Source of the DNA: Telopea speciosissima
Lineage: Eukaryota; Streptophyta; Magnoliopsida; Proteales; Proteaceae
Direction of reading: 5' to 3'
Length of the DNA: 64,000 bases
Assembly (NCBI RefSeq): GCF_018873765.1
Contig: NC_057924.1
Span: forward strand, 18,099,542-18,163,541
In this document: piece by piece, positions 11,341-21,209 of the stretch
How positions within the stretch are numbered: the stretch's first letter is position 1
Layout: each line of letters opens with the position of its first letter
Made by a program: the position numbers and the translations under genes
The notes under the pieces: model-generated
Database searches by the model: none
What the model was told of the DNA's origin: nothing
Seen by the model: only the letters and a program-made list of their open reading frames with translations

Positions 11341-12560
11341 ATAAGTTTGTTGTTGGGAGGTAGTCTGCCTCTCTCAAGATAACTGATACATTATATTTTA
11401 CCTACCCAATTCGAGGATGACACATGGAATGGTTTGGATTTCAAGAAACCAGTCTCCGTCCAAGACTGATCAGACCACGTGCGTGGCAGTTAAACTAGTT
11501 TACACACGCCAGCAAGATCAGTTTTAGAAAACCCTGATAGATGGTGACTGCTAACCACTACCCAGGTGTAAAAAGAAGATTCCAGACCCCTGGAAGTAAG
11601 GGTGTCAAAACTAAACCGAAACCGAACTGAACCGAACTGTTTAAATCGAAATCGACAGACCGTTTAGTTGAATGGTCCGGTTATGGTTTTAGAATTGATA
11701 CCGTTTATTTAATCGATTTGGTTCGGTTTAGGCCGATTAATCCAACGGTTTCAAACCGTGTAATCCAATTAAAACCGATTATAACCAAACCGTCTAACCG
11801 TTTAAAACTTAACAAATTTTTTTTTTTTATAAACAAAAAGTCAAAACCTAGCATGTAGCAACTACTAAGCAATCATGTTTCTTCATTAATGATTTTCTTT
11901 TTCCAAAAAAAAAAACTAATAACTTAGTAAGTAACAAGTAATAACTATTAACTAATAACTAGTATTGATAAATAGAGTAGAAAATGTGTATAGAACCGAC
12001 TAACCAAAACCGTGTAAAACCGTATAGAACCATTTAACTGAAACCGTTTAAAAATCGTTTACAAACGGTCCAAGTTTGATTGTGAGACCGTTTAATTAAA
12101 CGGTTTGGTTACGGTTTCTACAATCAAGCAGTTAAAACCGAACTGAACCGAACCATTTAACCGAAATCAGACCGTTTAACACCCTTACCTGGATGAGAGG
12201 AAAAGATCCCCCCTATGCAAGAGATTATATACCGAGAATGACTCAATCTCGGGACGAGGAAAGGGAAAAGCCATCTGGCAGATGGCTGCTCTATTGTAAC
12301 AAGATTGGGGGGAGAAACTCTATAAATAGAGGCCCTTGTGCCCCATGTAAAAGGGTAGACTCAAATTCATTCACAATCAAGTCATTCCAGTACTCACCTG
12401 ATAGAAAGAGAAATAAAACAATCGAGAAAGTTTCAAGAATGTCTTTCATTCTCTAATACTATTTCCATTCTTAATTCGAGTGTTGCAAAGAGGGAAACCA
12501 AGCCGTTTTCTTTGTACAACAATAACTGAAGAGATCATTTAGGGATTTTCATTCTTCCCA
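11340..12560 (+). mobile_element. LTR-like sequence carrying an hAT MITE
   Basis: DNA on both sides of the MITE (11340-11596 and 12188-12560) has LTR character. It includes a clear TATA box, TATAAATAGA at 12321, preceded by a C/G-richer segment and followed by a short transcribed-like tract. No coding domain, partner LTR or target duplication was found, so this could be a solo or truncated LTR. The ends are approximate. Confidence 0.4.
11597..12187. mobile_element. hAT-type MITE, 591 bp
   Basis: Termini TAAGGGTGT and ACACCCTTA are inverted. The flanks carry an 8-bp duplication with one mismatch: CCTGGAAG (11589-11596) and CCTGGATG (12188-12195). The interior is rich in AAACCG/CGGTTT words (ACCGAACTGAACCGAAC at both ends), giving strong self-complementarity. 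There is no coding sequence. Confidence 0.87.
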
Positions 12561-12599
12561 ATTCTTTTATGTATTATGATATTTAAAATAAATACAATT

Positions 12600-13364
12600 A
12601 GATAACTACTACACAACATCCACCATTCCCATGTACATGCAACTACTAGACACGTAGACTCCTAACATCCTAACTTCACATAACTACTTAGACCTTACAC
12701 TGCACCTGCACTTACACTGCTCCTGTATTCACATGTTCCATGGGGCAAGTAAGCCACATAACATTCCACCCTCGTTAAAAAAGCCAAAGATCTTGTCCTC
12801 AAGATCAACCGTAGGAAAAGAAAGTGTACACCAAATAAATTAAATTTAAATAATTCCACCCGAATCCCAAATCTTGTTGGGGTAATTTTTGAAGACTATA
12901 CAACACAACTCGCGGTTTTGGATGGAGATCGAGCCTCTTCTTCATCTTGCACGGTTGGAAGATCACCTTTTTTTTGCCGTTACACAGAAGATACTCCCGT
13001 ATAGACTCGAGATGGTCCATTTCCTCCACCGTGCCTAGCTCTGATGCCATTTGTTACATGCAAGATAATCTAGAAAAATAAAATAAAAAAAAGACAAGAA
13101 ACAATAAGGAGAGAGAGAAAATAGGAAAAATAGAAATAGGGAAGTAAAAAAAAGAAATAGGAGAGAAAATAGCAGGGTTTTACGGACGAAACCGATACTA
13201 CACAACATCCACCATTCCCACGTACCCATTATAACCAGTCCCACGTACAGACACATAGACTCCTAACTTCCTAACTTCACATAACTACTAAGACCTTACA
13301 CTACACATGCACTTACACAACTCTGGCATCCAAAAGTTCCATGGGGTAAGTTAGGCACATGACA
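12600..13364 (-). mobile_element. Deleted Ty3/gypsy-like element
   Basis: Read on the minus strand: 5' LTR 13364 to 13052 (TGTCATGTG...TGTAACA), then TGGCATCAGAGCTAG (initiator-Met tRNA primer site) at 13048-13034, then a short gag-like frame (MASELGTVEEMDHLES...). A CTTGAGGACAAGATC run and a GAGGGTGGAA polypurine-like tract follow, then a 3' LTR starting TGTTATGTG at 12763. About 165 bp of the 3' LTR matches the 5' LTR (12607-12763 against 13198-13364). The 3' LTR lacks the A/G-rich part of the 5' LTR. All of pol is missing. Superfamily is inferred. Confidence 0.65.
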
Positions 13365-13425
13365 GGATTAACAAAAACAAAAAACAAAAAATGTCAAGCA
13401 CATAACAGTTTGTATGTTGCCCTAG

Positions 13426-13864
13426 CAATTTGGATCCTCTAGTGTCGAGCTGTCAAGCAGGACTGTGTTGCGTAGGCACAACAAGGCAGGAAATGACCAC
13501 CTTACCCCTACCCGAGCGCTTTGCCCGATTGGGGGTAAGGCGATCATTTGTTGTCTTATTGTGTCTGCGCAGCACGGTCCTGCCGGGCAACTCGGCAGTA
13601 GAGGATCAAGATCCAGCCCAGGCCCAAATTGGCCCAGGAATGGTCAGAGGGGGTAGGTAGAGAGAGTCTTCAAAGGATTGAGATCCTCTATTGCCGAGTT
13701 GCCCGACAGGGCCCTACTGCCAAGACACAGCAAGGCGGTAAATGACCGCCTTACTCCCACTCGGGCAAGGCACTCGGGTAGGGGTAAGGCGATCATTCCT
13801 CGCCTTGCTGTGTCTTGGCAGTAGGGTCCTGCCGGGCAGCTTGGCAGTAGAGGATCCAAATTGG
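13426..13864. repeat. Paired foldback elements (two inverted hairpin units)
   Basis: Two related palindromic units of about 180 bp (13430-13606 and 13690-13858) lie in tandem, separated by ~80 bp. Each starts (G)GATCCTCTA.TG.CGAG and ends in the complement, CGGCAGTAGAGGATC or a close variant, with GCAAGGCGGTAAATGACC-like arms. The outermost ends, CAATTTGGATCC and GGATCCAAATTG, also pair. The whole block may be one composite element. Short frames here are fortuitous. Confidence 0.85.
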
Positions 13865-14030
13865 TCTTAAAATGCCACTTTGCTGGAAAAAAAAAAAAAA
13901 AAGGCACTTGGCTTGTCTCTCCAAGATACCGACCACTCACACTGACCAAGTCCTACTAGGTAAATCATTATAAAAAGTTAAGGGTAAGGGATCCGATAAA
14001 GTTATCCTGAGTTTACCCAAAACGGTGTTG

Positions 14031-14955
14031 CTATATTGTCCTAACTGTTGCGGCTAAGTCCTCCACCACCAGCTTCCCGCGGTGCTCAGCTTCCCATGGT
14101 TCTCGGCATCCCACATCCTCCACCACCAGCTTCCCACGGTGCTCAGCTTCCCACGGTGGTCGGTATCCCACATCCTCCACCACCTTCTTGTCCAGCTTAT
14201 ACTTATGCAACGGCACCGAATTGGAGTCCAAAAAATACAGAAACAACACCATAACCACGCATGACGCAAACATCGGAATTGCCCCAAAACTCCAAAACAT
14301 GAAAACCATAGCAAAGTAGATCAACCTCAACCCAACCTGCCAGAAATTGTTAGCCCTAATCATCGATGATTGCACGTACTCGACCGGCACGTCGCTATTC
14401 GGCGTACTTATGAAGAAATCAGCTTGAATTAAGTACCTCGCCGACTGAACAAACGCCACAAAGGCCAGCATGAAGGCTAAGAGCATGCTTATGTACATGA
14501 GGAAAACTGTGTTGGATTTTATGTCTCCAAGTACGAACACGTTCCTGAAGAGATTGCTAGAGGAGCTACCCACCAAAGCTCCTATGAGAGAGCTCAGCGT
14601 AAGGCTCACAGAAGCCAAGAAGGTTGCAAACGATATGTTTGTTGATATCACAGATAGTGCTAAGCTTGTATTACTCGGATTACCCTGCATATTTCAAACT
14701 TCAAATACCTACTAATCAAGATTATGAGGTCATTAATTTCATTAAAAGTGATAAATAATTTAATTAGGGAACAAAAATTAAACAAACCTGCATCATTCTC
14801 TCAACCCATGCCATCCTATTGAGGTTCTCATAGCCGATTACTGTTGTTGCAGGACATCTTAGAACTCGGTAGATAAGGTAGAGATGGTAGCTTAACATTA
14901 TCAAGAGCCCTGCTGGGACTAAGATCAGGTCTAGGTATTCCACCGTAAACTCCAT
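14031..14955 (-). CDS. DUF599 family membrane protein, copy 2, with repeated C-terminus (exons 14788-14955 and 14031-14684)
   Basis: Spliced protein of 273 residues. Exon 1 is exactly 56 codons, from ATG at 14955 to CAG|GT at 14788. A 103-bp intron ends in ATGCAG, and exon 2 begins GGTAATCCG at 14684. Motifs: LILVPAGLLIM, YRVLRCPATTVIGYEN, NRMAWVERMMQ, then VISTNISFATFLASVSLTLSSLIG, FVQSARYLIQADFFISTPNS and MFWSFGAIPMF. The membrane layout matches copies 1 and 3. The C-terminus differs: after LHKYKLDKK the protein carries a 19-residue unit (VVEDVG.R.PWEAEHRGKL) twice, plus the start of a third, then 9 residues to the stop. The repeat DNA is GC-rich compared with the rest. The gene is intact; function is unknown. 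It shares 5' and 3' flanks with copy 3. Confidence 0.88.
14060..14180 (-). repeat. 57-bp coding minisatellite in DUF599 copy 2
   Basis: Two full 57-bp units and part of a third, in frame, each encoding a 19-residue block with PWEAEHRGKL. On the plus strand the unit includes CCTCCACCACCAGCTTCCC. It is absent from copies 1 and 3, so it expanded after those duplications. Confidence 0.85.
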
Positions 14956-15020
14956 TACCTAATCTGACCTTCTCCGCTTCTTCTGGTTGTTTGTTGCATT
15001 AGGAACTTAGAAGATATGAG

Positions 15021-15214
15021 GTTTTGGATGTTTCCTCTTTGATCTTGCTTCTGTTGGTGCGTTTTTATTTTCCTGTTGATGGCAATGCCGAAGGTGGGGA
15101 TTTAAATTCGCTGTTTTTTTAGTTGTGTCTGGCTTCTAGCCGGTTTGTGTGTTTTTTTGTATTCTTCTTCTCTTTTTCTCAATACAAATGATCTTTTAGT
15201 AAAAAACAAAAAAG
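15021..15214 (+). mobile_element. Short retroposed insert (~190 bp, A-rich tail) upstream of copy 2
   Basis: Copy 3's flank reads straight through AGATATGAGCTTGATG, while copy 2's flank is interrupted after AGATATGAG (15012-15020). It resumes after a second (A)AGATGAG at 15216-15223. The insert ends in an A-rich tail (AAAAAACAAAAAAGAAAG), as expected of a LINE 3' end or SINE. It contains GATGGCAATGCCGAAGGTGG, which is also found (complemented) in the copy 1 intron repeats. Confidence 0.7.
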
Positions 15215-15689
15215 AAAGATGAGGTTGATTATGGTTTAGTTGTACATACATCCAAGTTGATAGGAGGAATTAATCAATGGTCTTAGCCTATCTTTTTGGG
15301 GATATATTAAGGAAGTTTGGACACAAACTAGCAACAGACGGAATGGACGTAGGTAATGGGGTGGTCATGGGTGGGACCTAATGGATATTAAATAGATAAT
15401 ATGGACCTTTGCAACCGCCCTTGACCGAGTGGTTCGGATGGTGTATGGATAGCAGGAATTTGCTCTCTAAATAGAAGAATAGCTAAAACTTAAAAATTCT
15501 ATTACCTATGTGCTTCAACTTGCAAATCCAATGAGCTGTTAAGCTAAGAGGTTAAAAGTTAAAATCTGTCAAATCAAATTATCCATTGAGCATGAGCTAC
15601 TAAGTAAAAGGGATCAGTATATGAGCTATATCTTGTAAATATTCCAGTAAAAGAAGTAACCTTTTAGTAATTGTGTGGTGAATAGTATT

Positions 15690-15857
15690 AACGCCCTGGA
15701 AGGAAAGGTTGTTGATCTCCTGAAGATCATTAGGTGTGGGTGTTTCTCCTACCCTGGAAGGAAATTGTGTTAATGAAATTCCAGGTCGGCGAGGGCTTTG
15801 AGAAAGGATATAAGATTGTATTGAGGCGGTGCGAAACCACTATAAATCTGTGTTTGC

Positions 15858-15892
<35 letters not shown>

Positions 15893-16300
15893 ATTTTATT
15901 TTATATTTTTTAACTAATGAATCATTGGAGTGTTAAGATAGCACGAAAAGAAACCAAACTGGGCTAAGATTCTGCATTACCCAATTCACTTCCACTTGGG
16001 TTGCCTACACGATCCTACAAGTGGCATCAGAGTTGGTTTTCTTCAAAAAGGACTTAAATCTTCGAAGATTAATGGCAATCTGAATGTGTCTATCAAAGGA
16101 GCTTCGATAATTTGTCCTACCCTATTCAATGGTCAATTGTACAGCTTTTGGAAACCGATGATGGAGATATATTTGCAAGCTACGACCAATCCAAAGGTGT
16201 GAGATATTGTAAAAAAAATGGTTTTGAGATTCCTTTAGCAACCAATGAATTTGAAGAAAAGTTTTTGATTATGATGCAAGCCTCAAGATAGGCTGTTGGA
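15690..16300 (+). mobile_element. Copia LTR end, primer site and gag fragment
   Basis: An LTR-like tail (TATAAATC near 15841, a CT microsatellite at 15857-15892) ends near 16020. TGGCATCAGAGTTGG (16022-16036) follows, matching the initiator-Met tRNA primer site. Next comes a partial copia gag: PTLFNGQLYSFWKPMMEIYLQA, then, after a stop, DIVKNGFEIPL-like residues. Homology is lost after about 16300. There is no pol. Confidence 0.65.
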
Positions 16301-16599
16301 CTCAGATCGGGAGAGTGATAGAAATAAGCTCCAATAAAATTGAATTCGGATATAGGACTTTTTTAGTTTTACACAAGCTTGGTAAAATGGACAGAACTCT
16401 CTGGATATAACTTGAAATGCGTTAATTCTAAATCCAAGTGAAAGAAGATTCATGGAGCTACAACTTTAATGAAGAAAGTTTTCTCCAATTTTGACTATAG
16501 GTTAGTGAAGATAGGGTTTATTTAAGGACAAATCTGAAAATGTAAACAACAAAGTATATATATATATTGGATTTTTGTAAAGGTGTAAGTATGGAACTG

Positions 16600-17300
16600 A
16601 AACACCACTTTTCTAGGATTTGTAACAGCACCAAGAGGGGAAAAAGATGCTACTACCAGCCATGGAGAGAAGCTTCCCTTTCCAACCCGATAATTGGATC
16701 TTTATCTTGTCCAAGAGGGGAAAACAATGCTACTTTGAGAACCGGTCTTTAAAATTTTCAACCCTCAAGTACTTTGTAGGGAGAGTAGAAGAAGGGATCT
16801 CCAACTCCGAGGAAATTCTTTATTTTTGGCTTGGGGAGATATTGCCAAAGAAACATTTACTCTTTTCCAAGTTGATCCGTTGCCCAAAAATTCTTGATAT
16901 AGAGTGAGAAAATGCTTCAAGTTCTTCACATACCGTACCGAAGCATTCATAAAAATGAAGATATTGTTCACAAAAAGAAGGTGGGAAGGCACTTGTACCC
17001 CTCTAGGACCCAGGAGGGGTTTGATCTTCCCAAGACTGATGAGCTACTTCGACCTCCTGCAAAGGACTTCTTCAGCCAGAATGATAAGAATAGGGGAAAG
17101 GGGATCACCTTGCCAAAGGCCTCTTTCCACCATAGAATAACCCACAGGACTGCCATTCAGAAGAATTGAAATTTTTGTGGTCAACAAAATCTGATTTAGC
17201 CAAGAAATCCATCTATCAGAAAAAATAAATTGCCGGAGCACTGCAAAGAGAAAATGCTAGGATAAGGTATCATAGGCCTTTTGAACGTCTAGCTGGGTTA
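16600..17300 (-). pseudogene. L1-type LINE reverse-transcriptase fragment
   Basis: Minus-strand frames give, in order, LDVQKAYDTLS, FSDRWISWLNQILLTTKISIL, VERGLWQGDPLSPIL (conserved QGDPLSP), LAEEVLCR and HLLFVNNIFIFMNASVRYV. The last corresponds to the FADD active site but reads FVNN, so both catalytic Asp are lost. Stops and shifts are present. The fragment ends at about 17300, exactly where a plus-strand LINE ORF1 begins. Confidence 0.85.
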
Positions 17301-17313
17301 ACCGAAACCATCA

Positions 17314-18924
17314 ATGGCGAGTGGAAGGATTGCTGCTGTCTTTCAGGCTAAGAAGGACTCGTTCACAGTTGCTGATGGGGATAATGATCCTCCCCACCCG
17401 GGCGATGGAGGTGGGGTCCCAAAGGAGCTGGGGGCCATAAAGGATTTGGGTCGTGGATTTTCAGATCCTCCAAGGGCGAAGTCCTTCGCAGAGGCAGTCG
17501 GTAAGAGCATCCTACCGGATGCAAATGCTCTCCCAGTGCCGATCCATGAGGGTGAATTTGTGAGGGTGAAGATCCCACAGGGTACTTACGAGGCTTAAGT
17601 CCAACATTTCAGGTATGCGTTGATAGGGCGCTTAAACCTGCAACAGGTTCCATTTGCTACATTGCGAAAAGCTATCCGTGACTCTTGAAGGTTAAAAGGG
17701 TCTGTGGATTTGGTTCAGATTGGGAAGGGCTATGTTATTTTTCGTTTCGAACTGGAGGCTGATATGCGCCTGACTTGGAGGCGAAGCCCGATTAGGGTGG
17801 AAAATCAATTGATAAGGTTCCAGAGAAGGCGTCCGAATTTCAATGTCAATGGAGCACATCAGGCTAGAAAGCTTGTTTGGGTTTGTTTCCCTGACCTCCC
17901 ATTTGAGTATTGGCACCCCGATGTCCTCCTTTCTCTGGCCAAAGCGCTGGGCACGCCGGTGGCGCTTGACAAGCGAACCCGTGAGGGCACTACAGGAATT
18001 TTTGCTTGGGTGCTTGTAGACATGGACGAATCTGCCAATAGGTTGGATGAGGTCATGGTGGGACGTGATCATGTTGGCTCTTTGGAATTGTTTTGGTTCA
18101 AACAGAATGTGCTGTATGAGGACAATCTCCTCCACTGTGGGTTTTGTAGGAGAGTTGGGCATGCTTTCAGTAATTGCAAGGAGCATTTAGCGGTGGAGAC
18201 AAGAAAGAAATCTATGGCGATGGATGCAAATGTTCCTGCTGCTCCGGGAAATAGAAACTTGGGCTCGTCGAATAGGCCTCGCTCAGCTAGCAAGGATAGG
18301 TCTTTGTCTCCCTCCTCCATTCCTTCTAGGATTCCTGAATCAGTTGGTACATTCGTGGAGGTGGTCGGAGGGAACCCTGTGGGGAACGATGGTGTGGCGG
18401 CTATTGGAAATGACGATGACCTGATTATGGAAAGATATTAGGAGGGTGATTCATCGCCTGATTTGGCTCAACAAGCTAGGATAATTTTGGAAAGGAATCA
18501 ACACCTTTCTATTGGTGGAGCTGCCAATATGGGCAATGAAGATAGTGGTGGTCAAAGAAGTAGGAACCATGAGAAGGCTGCCAGTGAGTGGCGTGATGCT
18601 AGAATGGAAAGTAATCCACGTGATTTTGGGAGAATGGAGATTTTCCACCGTAAAGTGGTGAGCTCTAGCCTGGGTCGTGGGTCGGGCTGTGCAGGTCTCT
18701 CTACAATGGGCCATGGCCGATTTGGTAGGGCCTGGGCGTGGGTTGGAAGGCCTGGTGCTGTTTTAGCTCATGGTGGCAGAAATGCAAGTTGTTCGGGTAC
18801 CTCCTCCCCCTTAGAAGCTGAACAGTGGCAAATCAAGCACAATATAGACACAAGATTTATAGTGGTTCGACTCCTTGAGTCTATGTCCACTCCTCTCAAG
18901 AACACCTTGAAAGTAGTCCACTAG
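17314..18924 (+). pseudogene. L1-type LINE ORF1 (DUF4283 plus zinc knuckle)
   Basis: One frame runs from 17314 to 18924, broken by stops at 17596, about 17686 and 18439. The central part (LVQIGKGYVIFRFELEADM, RSPIRVENQLIRF, VWVCFPDLPFEYWHPDVL) is the DUF4283 domain of plant LINE ORF1 proteins. It is followed by a CCHC zinc knuckle CGFCRRVGHAFSNC (about residues 284-297 of the frame) and a Ser/Gly/Arg-rich tail. This protein class binds the element's RNA. No ORF2 follows on this strand. Past about 18820 the sequence changes character. Confidence 0.88.
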
Positions 18925-20020
18925 TATTTCCCTTTCACTGTAATAGGTGGAGAAATCCACCTGATATAAACAAGATCAGCTCTCCAATAATATGACATCA
19001 CGTAACAAGCCAAGCCGAAGGTACAATTCATAGAATAAGAGCCAAACAACCTAGTTAAACCCTCAACCGCAACCTCACACCAGAATCATGCTGTGAGGAC
19101 AATGACATGGCGGAGAATCGCCTCGTGTCCTCCATCTCATCCCTCTTTGGGAGGGGGAGGGAGAGAGAGGTGAATTAAATGTTGGAGTCACCGCTAGATT
19201 ATTAGGGGCTAGGATACGTAATGTAAATGACTCTCTTGCAATGACATTTGGGGACTGATCGGTCCATTGGTCTGGGTATGGGTCAAGTTATGGTCTAAGA
19301 AATGTATTAGGCACCCCAGTCCACCCGGACTTGCCGATATTTCTATTACTTGGCTAGGAAATAGTATAACATGCTATTGGGCAGAAAATAATGTGTATGA
19401 AAGATAAAATCTAAAATTCAAGAGAAGGATAGGAAAATGTACCTGAAACTTTGTTGCAAAGTAGGGGTTAGAATAAGTGAAAGTAAAGAAAATGATAATA
19501 ACGGGCATGTGAAGCAAAAAATGGTGATGATAGAAAAACAAAACTAGGTACGGAGAGACAATAAAGAATATATGATGTGAATATAAAATATGGTAGAAAT
19601 ACAAAAGAAGACAAATACCTAGTCTACATACACGCGTGAAAAAAATCAAGAAATAGGAACATGGAGAAATATGAAGACGTAATGACATATGAAGCGTGGA
19701 CAAGTGAACACCTATGAGAGTTGCATTAACCAATATCGAAACATTGTGCTATGCAAACATACAAATCCTAAATGGAGAAAAAAGATGTTGGTTATTAATC
19801 ACATGGAGAATCCAACACGTGCATACAATAAAAAGATAGAGAGTCTTAGTCTATAGGGGATAGGGATCATGAATGAAAGTAAACATGAAAAGTAAAAGAC
19901 AACAAGATTATATGTGATCACCATCTAAAGAGATGGGATCATACGCCTATAAATTATGAAAAATAAATACTAAAGAGAAGACAGTAAACCCGAAAAAAAT
20001 AAGTACAAAAGTGGACGATT
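18825..20020. other. Retrotransposon-derived non-coding DNA
   Basis: At 18840-18890 the motif AAGATTTATAGTGGTTCGAC resembles, in reverse orientation, LTR DNA at about 44050-44110. At 19185-19345 a segment (GAGTCACCGCTAGATTATT ... GTATTAGGCACCCCAGT) matches 45595-45745, so both derive from one repeat family. 19350-20020 is A-rich; a 119-codon minus-strand frame there has no recognisable domain and is not annotated. Confidence 0.5.
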
Positions 20021-21200
20021 ACCTAATTGGAAGGACTTGTACTTGAAAATGAGTGGAGGCTTCCCTTTTGTGACTCAGGGGAGAGATGTTCGGACTCAGA
20101 GGTAGAAGGAGAGGACGAAGACTCGGATGATGATGAGGACATGAACTCCAGCTTGGCTACTCTCGTATTTGGTCCATCTGTGAGGATAAGCTTTGTCTTG
20201 ATGCTACAGTTAGGGATTATTCCTTCAGCTTGGTGGATCAAATCCTGAGGGGTTGGAACCTTTTCCTTATCATCGACTATTGCTGCAACACTTTTTTCGA
20301 AGAGGCTTCGGACTCCGAAGTCTTGTTATTCTTCTTCTAGCTAGGTGGCATTGGAATGTGCTTCTCCATATTGTGCGAGCTCCAACCAATAGAAATCATC
20401 TTGGTCCATTGGCCTTCGAAGTTAGGCTTCTACCCTAGACCATGGTGCTCTTCGTTAGCCGGTAATTCTAAAATAGTTTCTCTTCCTTATTGATTCTTAC
20501 TTAAGCCCATGCCTGAAAAGTATCATATTTTTCTTATCATGTTGGCTATGGTTGCATTACCACTTTCGTTCCTTAAGAGTCAAATGTCTTCTTTCGGGGG
20601 ATCTTCTAAATATGTGGCTAAGACCGATGCAAAGTCAAATCCTCTAAGGAAATGATCGGTAGAGTTATGAGAGGTATCCTTTCTCCTTGCTCGATATTGG
20701 CTAATTGATGGATGAGATCAGGATCTACCAAGATGGTGACTGTCTGTCCGTCAATTATGAACTTCAGCTTTTGATGGAGGTATGATGGTACTGCTCTCAC
20801 TGCGTGGATCAATGGTCTTCCTAGTAACATGTTGAAAGTAGATGGGATATCTATTACTTGGAATTCCACAAGATATTTAATTGGCCTTACAAGTATTTTA
20901 GTGGCTAGTATGCTAAGGACATCTCTCCATATGTTATCGTAGGTTCTTATTCCCTAAACAAAGGGTTTCAAGTCTGAGACTCGTAACCTAGACGAATGAG
21001 AGTATTTAAAGGAAAAACGTTTAACGCCAACCCATTGTCCATAAGGACATGTGGGATTCTTTTCCCGTTACAATCAATGGTGATGCACAAGGCTTCAATA
21101 TGATTGATACCTTCAGTTGACAACTTCAGAGATGTCTTCCAAGTCTTCCTTTGATTGACACCTTGGGTGAGGTCTCCTGAAGAAGTAACATGGTTGTGAA
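20020..21200 (-). pseudogene. Ty3/gypsy (Tat/Ogre-like) protease-region fragment
   Basis: Minus-strand frames give STEGINHIEALCITIDCNGK, RIPHVLMDNGLALNVFPLNTL (retropepsin active-site region, here DNG), then after a shift MEFQVIDIPSTFNMLLGRP and HAVRAVPSYLHQKLKFI. These are characteristic of the aspartic protease of plant Tat-lineage gypsy elements. A further frame (20241-20023) continues with a Ser-rich tract. Reverse transcriptase and LTRs were not identified. The fragment abuts a plus-strand LINE near 21200. Confidence 0.75.
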
Positions 21201-21209
21201 TGCTTCTGT

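Noticed and set aside
13035-13256. 73-codon minus-strand frame with Phe/Leu-rich run
   Set aside because: Product of the A/G-rich LTR segment of the deleted gypsy element, not a membrane protein.
13430-13949. Several 60-100 codon frames on both strands
   Set aside because: They fall inside the paired hairpin elements and read their inverted arms; no domain.
19374-19733. 119-codon minus-strand hydrophobic frame
   Set aside because: A-rich DNA read as Phe/Ile/Tyr/His codons; no start context, no homology pattern, adjacent to LTR-derived DNA.
20027-20248. Acidic plus-strand frame with EDEDSDDDED
   Set aside because: Complement of the Ser-rich tract of the minus-strand gypsy fragment.
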